A stretch of DNA of 64,000 nt from Blastocystis sp. Blastoise (Eukaryota; Sar; Bigyra; Opalinata; Blastocystidae): positions 496,001 through 560,000 of the forward strand of contig JBBPEB010000011.1 of the NCBI GenBank assembly GCA_039096225.1, in the 5' to 3' direction. This document shows positions 13,525 through 25,233 of the stretch, piece after piece; position 1 is the stretch's first letter, and every line of letters begins with the position of its first letter. A program made the position numbers and the translations under genes. The notes beneath the pieces are model-generated. The model was not told the DNA's origin and did not search any database. It worked only from the letters and a program-made list of their open reading frames with translations.

Positions 13525-14870
13525 TATATGTTTCAAGTGGATATTGAGTAGTTGATATATCTAATAGTAATTGAGAGCAGGCATGATCATTACAGAGATT
13601 AAGGAATATATCTAAGCAATTTTTAATAATCACTGTATTATCTTCCCAATAACGAAGGTTATTCAAAATTACATCGATTAAGTGATTTAATATATTACTC
13701 TTCTTACATCTAGACAAAAAATAAGATAAATCATCAATGCAATATTGATAAATTATTTATATATATATTTAATTTCTATCTATTAATACATAGCCAATAA
13801 ATATATATAATTGCTCTTTTCGAGAGGAATTCATATCAAGAAAGGTATCATCAGGAAGACGCTTCTTATTCTCATATATATATCTATATTTCTGAATTGT
13901 TCAAAGAAAATTTAATGATAATTCCATGTTGGAATTAATCCTACTAAATCAATTCTATATATATATATTTATACATATATATATATACTGTAAAAACGAA
14001 AGCAAAAACAAATGTAATAATATATAATAATATATATAATAATATATAATAACATATTATAATATAGTTTATATATATTTACGTTAAGTCAATAACTAGC
14101 ATTATGTTTAAGTTGAATAACTTCTGTACCTATTAATGATAGTTATTTTGAACCTGTGTTTGCTGAATACTTGATTAATAAAAACAGTAACAACAGTATT
14201 ACAAAACCACGAAAGACAGCCTATAAATAATTGTTTAAGAATATATATATTGCTCAATAATTGTTTTATTCGCCAATTCTTGATAATCTGTAGTATTTAC
14301 TCATACTTTAGAAAATTGATAAAGAAGGGTCTAGAAATACACGAGAATAGAAGTAATAAATATAATAATGAATATAAATATAAACGTATATTTAAATGCA
14401 AATATAAACAAAAAAAGAGATTATTATAATAATACTATATACATTATATTCTTCATTAAGAGGATCAAAGCAGTTACATATATATGTAGTATTCACTTAA
14501 AAAAATATCTGACTATTTGAGGTAATTGTTGCATTTCTATGGCTAAGCTTTCTGTATCACTAAGAGGGTTATTCATATCATCATCAACATAATCATCTAC
14601 ACTTTCCATTTTACCATTAATATATGCTTGTATTAATTGATGAACAGATTCATTAAAACAACTTGTATTATCAATATCTGAACCGATCTGAACATAACGT
14701 TCAGCACAAATCAGTCAACTCCATAAAGTAAGTAAATAACTAAAAGAATTACTACACCATTGCCAATTCTTAAAGGAATCAATAGTAAAATTTGTTAAAA
14801 GACGAATAAATTCACTATATCGTGGAGTTCTGAAAAGTTCTGATAACTGGAAATTAGCCTAAAGAAATAG

Positions 14871-14919
<49 letters not shown>

Positions 14920-15578
14920 TTATAGTATAATATATTCGTATATAGAATTCATATAATACATTAATAATAATAATAATAAATATATCTATATACTTTAAGT
15001 TTTCATAATAATTGACAGAACATATGATAAGTATCTTTATCATCAAATGCATGACTACGAGTTAATTGTTCAAAAACCTCTTCAATTAATAATTTTAAGA
15101 ATTCTAAACGAGATTCAGGTTTAACAAAGAGATAACGTCTCATAGAAGTCATCATTAATAAACAATGTAAACAAGTGACTGTAGTAGGAGGATAGCAGGA
15201 GTAATAACTAGATAAAGAAGATAATGATGACAATAATAATAAGTATAATAATAAGTATAATAATGATAGACATCTATTATATAATATATATATATAATAA
15301 TTACTATACAATGATTTTTAGTAAAGTTAAATAAATGAATAAATACAGAAAAGTATGTAATTCTAAATCAGAACAAAACATGAATTTAATTTTTGCACAA
15401 AAACATATTCTGTTCTTGTTTAATATGATTAGACAAGCCGTAGACAATAGTAACAATCATAAAACTTAACCGATGTAGTTAATTCACAAAAGAATTGTGG
15501 CAGCATAACTTCTTAAATACTCTAATAAATATCCAAAACCATTATTGAAAGGCATAACTTCATTAACAACTGTAAACA
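13519..15578 (-). pseudogene. Captured exportin-7 (XPO7) gene fragment in A1
   Basis: On the minus strand, exon-like blocks follow the order of exportin-7. They are SMRRYLFVKPESRLEFLKLL and TYHMFCQLL (about 15200-15020), ANFQLSELFRTPRYSEFIRLL then NSFSYLLTLWS (about 14870-14720), and VILNNLRYWEDN (about 13690-13640). In exportin-7 the matching blocks are the SVRRSLF, YHEFCRLL, YLLSLW and ITNLKYW regions. Just after TLWS the frame has a TGA where the family has Arg/Gln, and further blocks are out of frame, so this is not functional. GTATAT introns are retained, so the capture was from genomic DNA. The same lesions are in A2. Confidence 0.7.
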
Positions 15579-16134
15579 TCGAAAGGAAAAACTAAAAAGA
15601 CAACAGATTAACAACAACATATAAAAAAATCTATAAGATTATAAAGTAATACGTGTAGCAATTATATCTATAATAATCAAACACATTTATCAATTTAAAA
15701 TAAATTATGACATTTTGTTAACAATAATTATAATAAAAATTCTTCGTTTAAAAAAAACGAAGAAAACTCGCTGTTTTTTACAAAAAAATTTTTCTTCGTT
15801 TTTTAATCATTCATTGACCTAATTCAAATGTTACAAGCTGTTCGTCATATAGAATAAAAATTAGTTGTGTCTTCTTACTTTTAAATAAAAACTAACAAAT
15901 TATATTGATTTACTCAAAATCGATATGAAATAATTTGGGCAACTATAATGTTTATAGCATATAATTTAGGGTGATTATGCTATGATACAATTGTGAAATC
16001 AACACACAAACAAATATTTGAATCTGATGCAAAATATTCTATTGACGCATCATTAAGGGTGTCTTGTGGCTCATATACTCATATCTGATATGAAATGAGT
16101 CTTAAAACAATTTTCAATTATATTTAGACATGTT

Positions 16135-16320
16135 TTAATTCAAAAATAGAAATAGACCAAGTTTTGAATGGGAAAAACATTCCCGTAAGTATTTCAAAAA
16201 TTTAAGACTCTGGTCTGACTGTCCATCAAACAAATAGGCTCGGTTATTTTTTTTCACTGAAAAAAAAATAACAAAATTTGAATTTTTGGCTGAAATTTGG
16301 TTTTGAGCCATAGCGGCCAT
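16135..16320 (-). CDS. Conserved short ORF in the inner end of A1
   Basis: A 61-residue ORF begins MAAMAQNQISAK and contains NRAYLFDGQSDQS and FLKYLRE. It lies 350-550 bp from the inner terminus, within a subterminal block of about 500 bp that is shared with the left end of element D (22920-23440). In D the peptide NRAYLF.GQSDQS..FLKYLRE is kept, with several silent changes, although an upstream 1-nt shift breaks the ORF. It may be the first exon of a transcript or simply conserved transposase-binding DNA. No known family. Confidence 0.35.
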   Translation of the reverse strand: MAAMAQNQISAKNSNFVIFFSVKKNNRAYLFDGQSDQSLKFLKYLRECFSHSKLGLFLFLN

Positions 16321-16670
16321 TTTATTAATTTTTATTCGTATATATGACTCTTAAAAATCTTTTACTCCAAACACAACTATAAAAAACTTTATAATATGGA
16401 CCCGATGAATTAACCAAATTTCGACTTAAAACAAACTAAAAACGTTTTTGATATTATGTGACATTCTAAGACGAGAAAATAATGTCAATTTTTTAATAAA
16501 ATATGTCTAATATGGTTTTTTATACCTAAGAAAAACTAAACTGAAAAAAAGTGTCAAAATTTTGTCAAAATTCACGATTTTTGCCTAAGTCGCTGAAGTA
16601 AATCTCATTCCATTGGTGGAACAAGTTTTGAACCAAAATCAACCAATCAGATACATTTAATAATTAAAAT

Positions 16671-16686
16671 ATCGCTGATAGTGTTG
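16671..16686 (-). repeat. Inner terminal inverted repeat of A1 plus TSD TTG
   Basis: ATCGCTGATAGTG at 16671-16683 mirrors the outer end exactly. TTG at 16684-16686 repeats the bases before 3063. Confidence 0.88.
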
Positions 16687-16975
16687 AAAAATTTAAAAGA
16701 GAGATTATCATAAAATATAAATTAGTAAGTTTTGATAAAACAATTAAATAACTGTTTTTAAAAACAAATAGCCAAATAGTAATACGTGAATAGAATCATA
16801 TTCATAATAGAAAAGAAAAAAAATAAAAATATGTTTAAGAAAAGAATATAAGAATTCTATAGTAATATATATACAACATAAATATTAATTTGAAAAAAAG
16901 AGAAAAGAAGTAGAATAGAATGAATACGTGAATATACTAATTAGTTATAACAAATAAATACTAAAAATACACTGT

Positions 16976-19238
16976 TTATACAATTGGATATTTACTTAAA
17001 TGATCAATATCTTTGAGTTTCTGTAATGTAGCTATTAAACATTGATTCTCTTCTTGTGTTTCTTTATCTATATATATATATATATTAAAAACATATTATA
17101 AATAATATATATTATTAAAAATATATTAAAAACATATTATAAATAATATATATATTAAAAACATATTAAAAACATATTATAAATAATATATATATATAAA
17201 AGCATACCCAGATTTGAAAATGAAGATAAAAATAGAATGAGAATAACTCTATTATTATATAAAATTCGATAAATTTGTTTATTTTCTTCAACAACAGGTA
17301 AATTTAATTGTGGAAGTGATTTCGACGAACTTCTAACAACAGTATTTTCTAATGTCATATATAAGGATTCTGTTCCTCGAATAGAAATAGAAAGAGGTGT
17401 AGGTATAGAAATAGGAGTAGAATTACGACTTTTATTATGATATAAAGAAGATAAAGAAGGAGATGAAGAAATACTTAATCCATTATGTTTATTATTAGAA
17501 ATAGGTGTAGGATTTGAAGGAGAAGAGGAAGAAGAAGGAGTATTATAATTACTAGTAGAATTATGCATATAATAAGGTGTACTTCGAATACTTAAATCAG
17601 TAATATCACTAGCATATGAACAATATGGATAATATACATATAACTATAGATAGTAAAGAAAACATATATATATATATTGTAATAGAAATAATATAAAAAA
17701 ATTTTAAAATATATATTTATATAATTTAAAGGGAATAAAAGATATTACAATTAAAAGAAGAACTTATTATTATGAATATAAATTCAAAACAATAGTATAT
17801 TTATATCTAATGATATATACTATCATGTTATTATTAAAATATATATTCATATATATAAATAATAATAAACATTATATATATATACTTTAAATATAGTTTG
17901 CCATGGTTTAAAATAAGGAATATCTTTAGATAATAATAATGATAATAAAGATTTGAAGAATGTTATATTTCTTAAGAATAATAATACAAAAGGAACATAT
18001 GCAGGAACATAGAAAAATCGTTCAATCAACTATATGAAGAGTATAGTATGAATAGTATATATATATATTAATAATTATATCTATTATGTATAATATATAT
18101 TATTATACGTATATATACTTCTAATCTTCCCTTAATATATGCAGGATCATAACTTGTATTTAAAGGATAAAAATATGCTTTTAAAATCTAATAATAAGAA
18201 TAATATATATTTAGTTTTAATAAATTATATTATTCAATAATAATAAAAAATGAATAATAAAAGAATAAAAAAAAAATTTAAAATAAAAAAAAAACTATAA
18301 ATATATATACTTCTTCTGCATTCGAAATTGAGAATAGAATAGTTAATGTTCTTTTAGAATTCTCAAAGAATAATAATCTATATATAGATTTTAATCGACT
18401 TATAATAAGAGGAAGAGATTCTTGTGGATATATAGATAAATATTCATCAATATGAGTTATTTGCTGATAATCTAAAATACATATCTTTAAAAAATCATCA
18501 CTTCGATTAAATATCTGTAATAATTCATATAATGATTTATAACATTTCTCATGTATATATTTATATAAATGATTATTAAGCATTTGTACATAGAGTTGAA
18601 TTGTTTCTTCTGATAAAGCATGATCTATTATATTATCTCTATCCATTAAAAAAAATAATTGTACTGTCTTTAAAAAGGATTCTCGTGCCTATAGATTTAT
18701 ATATTTATAGATTTATAGATTTATAGATTTATAGATTTATAGATTTATAATTAATATTGATAATTAAAAAAAGTAAAAAAACAACAAACAACAAACAACG
18801 AACAACAACAAAAAAATAATATACAAATAAAAAAAAAGCAAATAAACATACTTCTTCTTGAAATAGCGAGAAAAAACGAAGACCATTATCCACAAATTTC
18901 TTTTCTAATAATATTCTAGCTATTTCATTAAACGTAGTCCTTGAAGACGATTGATTCTATAAATAACAGTAAAATAATAACGAAATATAAAATTTTATTC
19001 TTAGAGAACAACGCCTCTTTCTATCAACTATTATATATACCTGTTTTTCAATTATTTTTCGAACATCATTAAACAATTTTGGTAACTAAATATAAAAATA
19101 TATTATATTACATATTTAACAACAACATACCTTTACTATACTATCCGGAGTATCTTTTGAAAACAATTTATCATATTCGTTTTGAATCTTCGATAAAGTA
19201 TCATTCAAATACTTTATTGGAGAGAAAATAATATTCAT
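16976..19238 (-). CDS. Mo25/CAB39-like scaffold protein
   Basis: A multi-exon gene on the minus strand from ATG at 19238 (MNIIFSPIKYLND) to TAA at 16976. Exons lie near 19238-19130, 19090-19045, 18960-18855, 18690-18315, 18185-18120, 18030-17890, 17640-17210 and 17065-16976. The C-terminal half follows Mo25 closely: a helix ending IFKLYV (Mo25 VFKVFV), then an IYRILYNNRVILILFLSSF block (Mo25 ILDILLKNQAKLIEFLSKF) and ATLQKLKDID (Mo25 VKQIRDLK). Mo25 is a helical scaffold that activates STE20/LKB1-type kinases in the cytoplasm. A Ser/Pro/Asn-rich insert (about 17570-17350) is unusual for the family. Element A1 sits 290 bp beyond its stop. The gene looks intact. Confidence 0.72.
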
Positions 19239-19880
19239 TTCAATGAATAAAAGAACTAATTCAATATAAACTTTATCAATAAACCAAAAATAACGTCAAT
19301 CAAAGATATATAAATCTAAAATATAAAAAAAAGAATAACCATGAAAACAAGTAACAAATCAACCCCAAAACAAGTTTTAATTTTTTGTGAATCAAAAATA
19401 GATAATGTTGTTGAAAATGCGTTCTAGATAGGGTTCAGCTTATTTGTTGTTCGCCATAAGATACCCTAGCGTAACTTGCCTACCCCTAAAAGAATTTTAC
19501 GAAACATTTTGAGTTCCTCTATAAATATCTGAAATTGACCTTTTTGAATACTTTACAACCCCAAAAAAATTATTGTTGCGAACACTGAACATCTTAAATG
19601 TCTCTTATATCATTCATACATGTTAACTAGAATTTCTGTTCGCAATTATACTAGGAATGTTATTATTTTTAAAAAAGGCTTCTCCAAGAAGACTCACGTG
19701 GAGTACAGACCTTAAAATACAGTTTCGTGAAACCTGAGTATAATTATAGTGGAAAAAAAACTAAATATTATATGTAGTAAAAAAATGAAAAAAAACTAGA
19801 ATTTTTATTTTTTTGTTCATTATTTTTTAGGTAAATAATATTATAATAGTTATATATATCATAGTTTTAGTTAGGACACG
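19239..19880. other. Intergenic stretch between Mo25-like gene and BTB-TLDc pseudogene
   Basis: This is the shared upstream region of two divergent genes. Base composition is less biased than elsewhere, with mixed sequence and no long repeats. No ORF, tRNA or transposon end is recognised. It presumably contains both promoters, but I can point to no specific element. Confidence 0.4.
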
Positions 19881-22153
19881 ATGCCTCGAGATTTAGAAAG
19901 AGAAGCTCTGGTAGATTCAAGTCAATTTATTGAAAAAGGGATGATAACATTCTTTGGAAGAGAAAGAAATCTTCACTGCTCCATTTCACAAGAAAGATTG
20001 GCTTTATATCCTGATAGTTGGTTGTATGAAAGTTGGTTGAAAAAGAATCAAGCGATAAATGGTGAGTTTTTCACTGGATTTTCTGAACGTAATTTAGAAT
20101 TAATTATTGCCCATATGAAAGGAGAGCATATTGATATAGATATGAAAGATAATGAAGAAATATCTATATTAGTTGATGATTTTAAGGCTTTAAATGTTCC
20201 ACTTCCTTTATATTTAACAGAAAGAATTTCAAAGCAGAAATGGAATTATGGTTTTAAAGGTATCTATGCATATATAACAGCAATAAATAATGATCATTCG
20301 AAACAGAATAGTGATCTAAATTCACTTTCTAATAGTAGTAATGAGCAAACAGTCATTTTGAATAAGATACTTGGTTTAGTAGATCAATTAGTAAGTGATA
20401 ATAAAAACCTTAAAGATGATAATGCTATTTTGAAGAATGATATGAAGAATATTAAAGATGATAATAATATTATAAAGAATGATATTATTAATATAAAGAA
20501 TGATTTTAAGAATATTAAAGATGATCATACTACAATAAAGAATGATATAAAGTTTATTAAGAATGATAATAATATTATAAAGAATGATAATACTACAATT
20601 AAGAATGATATTAAGAATGATAATTATGCAATAAAGAATGATATAAAGAATATTAAAGATAATTGTATTAGTTTAAAGAATGATATAAAGAATATTAAAG
20701 ATGATAATATTAGTTTAAAGAATGATATAAAAGATATTAAGAATGATAATTCTACTATAAAGAATGATATAAAAAATATTAAGAATGATAATTCTACTAT
20801 AAAGAATGATATTAAGAACGATAATCCTATAATAAAGAATGATATAAAGAATATTTAAGATAATAATATTAGTTTAAAGAATGATATTAAAAGTATTAAA
20901 GATGATAATAATAGTATAAAGAATGATATAAATGAAATAAAGAATAATGAAAAGTTAATTTCAAGTGATATTACAGTTTTAAAGTCAAAATTTGATAGTA
21001 ATAATAACAATAATTGTATTATAAAAATTGATTCTAATGATAATAAAAACGTCAATAAGCAATTTAAATATAATAATAATATAAATAACAAAAAAGATAA
21101 CTTCTCGGATTCTTCTGATAATAAAAATAAGTCAAATAGTAGAGATGTTTCTCCCAATAATAAATCTATTTCTCATCCTCCTATGAATGATCTTCCTATG
21201 AAATCTGTTTTTAATAATAATATTCCTCCTCCCTCTAATTCAAATACTCCTATTAGTATTGCTAATTCTACTTCTTCTCCTTCTCCTTTTAATAATAAAA
21301 TTAATCATGTTTCTCCTTCTCATCATATGATTTCTCCTCCGTCTTCTCCTTCTCCTCCTCCTTCTATTCCTATTTCTTCTATTTCTTCATCGTCTAATAA
21401 TTTTCCTTCAAATCTTCATCCACATTCTCTTGATAATAATCAAATTAAAAATTTTGTTAAATCTCCTAACAATAATAAAGTTAAAGATAATTCATTTGAT
21501 AAGAGTATAATATTAAATGATAATTCTCAATATATAACTTCATTAACTAATTGGCTTGGTAAAGAAAAGAAATGGAAATTATTATTTAGGTATATATGTA
21601 GTTATTATTATATTTATTATTATACATATTATTATCATTATACTTATTATTTATATAGAGCAAGTGAACATTATTATTTAGCAAGTGAATTCCATAAATA
21701 GTGTGACAAAAAAGGAGAAACAGTGACTCTAATTAAGCATATAGGTCAAAATAATCATATTAATATATATGGAGGATATACTGATCAAAAATGGGATAGA
21801 TCAAATGAATATGAACCTAATTCTAAAGAATTTCTATTTACTTTAAGTAATGAACATAATATTGCTCCTTCTCAATATTATTATACAAATATTACTAAAA
21901 TCTATGGTATATGTTGTTATCCTAATTATGGTCCAACATTTGGAGGTGGTTATATGATATCTATATATGTGATCAATGTGATCAATATGATCGACATGAT
22001 CGATATGATAAGAAAATTATTTCTTCTTGTTTAGCTCATTCTTATGATCTAGTCAATACTAATGAAAAATCATCATTATTTGTGAATACTAACGATGCTA
22101 ATTCTGAAAATGAATTTATAGTGGAAGATTATGAAGTATGGGGAAGAGCTTAA
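19881..22153 (+). pseudogene. BTB-coiled repeat-TLDc protein, disrupted
   Basis: The 5' part (from ATG at 19881) encodes a KCTD/T1-type BTB domain at about residues 20-110, including LALYPDSWLYE and GEFFTGFSERNLELIIAHM. It is followed by about 30 heptad-like repeats of the form KNDIKNIKDDN and a Ser/Pro-rich linker. After a 69-bp intron (21590-21658) comes a TLDc domain with IYGGYTDQKW, KEFLFTL and EDYEVWGRA. Three lesions break it: TAA at 20856 where neighbouring repeats have AAA, TAG at 21699, and an apparent 2-nt insertion near 21951-21955 that shifts the frame inside GGG.YDIY. The frame is otherwise open on either side of each lesion, so decay is recent. TLDc proteins act in oxidative stress and V-ATPase regulation; BTB-TLDc fusions are expanded in some amoeboid protists. 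Confidence 0.75.
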
Positions 22154-22377
22154 ATTACTATGTTTTTTTATTTTTTTATTTTTTTATTTTTTTATTTATA
22201 TTTTATTGTTTTATTTATATACATTATTGTTTTTTTTTATATATTTTATTCTATTTTGGCCTTTTTCTTTAAAAAAAAACTATTTTCAATATATGATATT
22301 TTTTTGTTAAATATCTTTCAAATACATATATATACATATCATTATAATATGATCATTACTATTATTACCTAGTATTA

Positions 22378-22520
22378 CACTGGTGGGCAGCTTTTTCCCT
22401 TTTATACCAGGTTCCCCATAAATTTATACCAAAATTACGAAAAAATCGGTCTTTAATTTTTTTTATACCGACGAAAGTAATTTATACCACAAAAACAAAT
22501 ATAAACTTGGTATAATGTTG
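22378..22520 (+). repeat. Left TIR and subterminal TTATACC repeats of B
   Basis: After the TIR, TTATACC (mostly TTATACCA) occurs about four times in 100 bp (near 22400, 22425, 22463 and 22481), with an inverted copy in TTGGTATAA near 22507. Subterminal arrays of short motifs bind the TNPA-type protein in maize Spm; a like role is inferred. Confidence 0.6.
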
Positions 22521-22823
22521 TGTGGACACTCATATAAATTCGTTGTTTTATATTTATATATTTATATCTAAGAAACTGATAGTAAGATGTTTTATTTGTA
22601 TATTAACTGATAATTTAAGACTTTCTATAACATATTCAAGAAATTATCCACAATATCTAGGACAATCATTTTTAATTTTGTTCGACAATTTACTTAATTG
22701 AATTATTCACGTATACTAACGAATTCACAGACTCGAAAGAACATAGAATTGAATATGAATTATGATAAAGTTGCCATTCTTATGAATGTCAGAAAATTGT
22801 CACTGGTGGACCATTTTTCTTGT

Positions 22824-22839
22824 CTAGGGTTAGGGTTAG
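22824..22839 (+). repeat. Telomere-like CTAGGGTTAGGGTTAG
   Basis: Two and a half units of TTAGGG lie inside the left segment of B. With so few units it may be chance or a scar of repair. Confidence 0.3.
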
Positions 22840-24413
22840 TGTTTGAGTTCAGTTTAAAACAAAAAAAGAAAAAAATCGGTCGAAAAAAAGTCTTTAACTA
22901 ACAAAAGAAAAAATTGTATCACTATGAGGCACTTTTTAATTTTTAAAGCTTCTTGATTGGCTAATTTTCGTTCAGAACTTATTCAGCCAATAAAATTTGA
23001 ATAAAAAAAAGACTTAGGCAAAAAAATGAAAATTTTCACAAAATTTATAAGTCGACTGTTAATTTAGACACAAAGACCCTGTTAGACAAATTTTATTAAA
23101 GAATTAACATTATTTTTTTATATCAGTGGGTCACACAATATCAAAAACGTTTTTATTTATTTTAAAGTCGCAATTCCGACAAATATTGGGGTCAATATTT
23201 TAAAACCTTTTGTTGCTCTGTTTAAAGTTTAGACCCTCTTGGAGTCATAAATGTAATTAAAAGTCAATCAGCTGACCTCTATGGGACAAAACCAAAATTC
23301 AGTCAAAAAGTCAAAAAATTATATTTTTTTTACACTGAAAAATTGAACCGAGCCTATTTGTTCCATGGGCAATCAGACCAGAGTTTTGAATTTTTAAAAT
23401 ATTTACGGGAATATTTTTATTGTTTAAAAGTGAGTCTATTTATATTTTATTATATATCAGACGACATAAGAGTTTTAAAAGACTTTTTTCATTTTATTCT
23501 ATCATGACTTAAAGTTCCGCATACAAAGAGTATGTCAAAACTTAAAAAAAAACTACTTTTCCTCAGAATCAAATTAAAGTCTTTTAAAAAGTTGTTTTCA
23601 GAGTTAATTATGTATTATAAAAACGTTTCAAGTTATAATCAATAGTTTTTAGAACAGAATATAAACAGATCAGAGAGTCAACAAAAATGAGTAATTTTTT
23701 AAAACCTGAAAGTAGTGGGATACAATAATGTTGTGTCAATAGTGTAATATATAATTGTTAAAACTTGTTATTTTAGTATTGAGTCATAAAAAATTTAAAA
23801 AAATTTAAAAATGAATTTTTATGAAAATTTTTAGTATTTGACTAAAAAATTGACTTTAAATATGAATTTATCTTTATTTTTAATTTGTTGTATACAAGCA
23901 GATCTAGTGACTGCTATGCATATCTTAGGTGTTTTCTATACAGGTATATATTATATCATAATTTATTTATTGAATATTTCCTATTTTTTTATCTGATTCT
24001 TTTAGGTTCTTCATTCTGGCTTCCCGTATGCGTTCAAACAGTCTCTTCAGTCACTATTAGAAGTGTTTGTCAAAAAGAATTGTTGCTATTTATCTATTTG
24101 GTAAGGTATATTTTTCCATTTCTTTTTATTTTTTTTTTTAGGTTCTTTTCGGTTCTACTAACTCAAAACACTGTCAAACAACAACCAAATATGTTATCAA
24201 AAGTATATAAATATCATATATATTTTTTTTCGTTTGCATTAACATTTTTCTTTTTTTTTATTTTCCTATATTAAATATTTATTTAATTTTTATTTATTTT
24301 AATATTATATTATTTTATGCTAATCTTATTATATTATATATAGAACATAGATTTTTCGTCCCATTTACAAATCCGATTGATGGTACTATTCTTTCAAATT
24401 AAAATGGTATGTC

Positions 24414-24583
<170 letters not shown>

Positions 24584-24803
24584 TCAAGATAAATTAGCTG
24601 GTTATTTAACACATTATCTTTAGATATTAAAAGAAGTATATATATTTATTATATAATATATATATATATATATATTTATATAATATATATATATAGGTAA
24701 GGATTTAGATAATTTGGTGGATGACCATATATCGGATGAAATATATATTAATATGCTACAGAGATGGAAAAGAGATATATATATATTATCCAATATATGT
24801 CAT

Positions 24804-24805
<2 letters not shown>

Positions 24806-24892
<87 letters not shown>
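24806..24892. repeat. (TA)n microsatellite
   Basis: About 86 bp of pure TA inside an intron of the captured gene in D. Confidence 0.9.
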
Positions 24893-24896
<4 letters not shown>

Positions 24897-25162
24897 CATT
24901 CTTTTTTAATATTTATAATATCTAATTATTATTATTATTATATAGATTCTGCATCTATACAAATGATAATAGAAATTTATTTTTCTTTATTAACTCCATC
25001 TTTTTCAAATCCTTATATTATACAGCAATTATTTACCTCTACGTTACTTGATGCTTTCTATATATTAACTCCTTTCTATAAACCAGAAGTAATACATAAA
25101 TTATTCTTAGAAAAGAAAATTAATATTAATGGTATTAGTATGAATAGTATTAATACTAATGC

Positions 25163-25233
<71 letters not shown>

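Larger units (their letters stand above)
3063..16683 (+). mobile_element. CACTA (EnSpm) DNA transposon A1, complete, 13,621 bp
   Basis: The ends are a perfect 13-bp inverted repeat, CACTATCAGCGAT, at 3063-3075 and 16671-16683, flanked by TTG on both sides. Inside are a TNP2-type transposase (5027-8278 or beyond, plus strand), a divergent second gene (4043-4829, minus), a 2.6-kb 19-bp minisatellite (about 10600-13215) and a decayed exportin-7 fragment (13519-15578, minus). The stretches 3076-4042, 8706-10560 and 15600-16134 hold no gene I can support; they are AT-rich spacer and subterminal DNA. An almost identical copy lies inverted at 34479-48096. The only length difference I find is 3 bp in a TA run near 14880-14914. 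The intact ends, identical copies and distinct TSDs indicate recent mobility. Confidence 0.93.

Noticed and set aside
15740-15810. Palindrome around TTCTTCGTTT...AAACGAAGAA in A1 as a terminator or RNA gene
   Set aside because: It is a short A/T-rich hairpin with no supporting context; it shares only TTCTTCG with the 55467 palindrome.
20856-21701. Stop-codon reassignment (TAA/TAG as Gln) to rescue the BTB-TLDc gene
   Set aside because: Transposase, viral genes and the Mo25-like gene end at TAA with normal lengths, and the same gene also has a frameshift.
22824-22839. Interstitial telomere
   Set aside because: Only about two and a half TTAGGG units are present; too few to claim.
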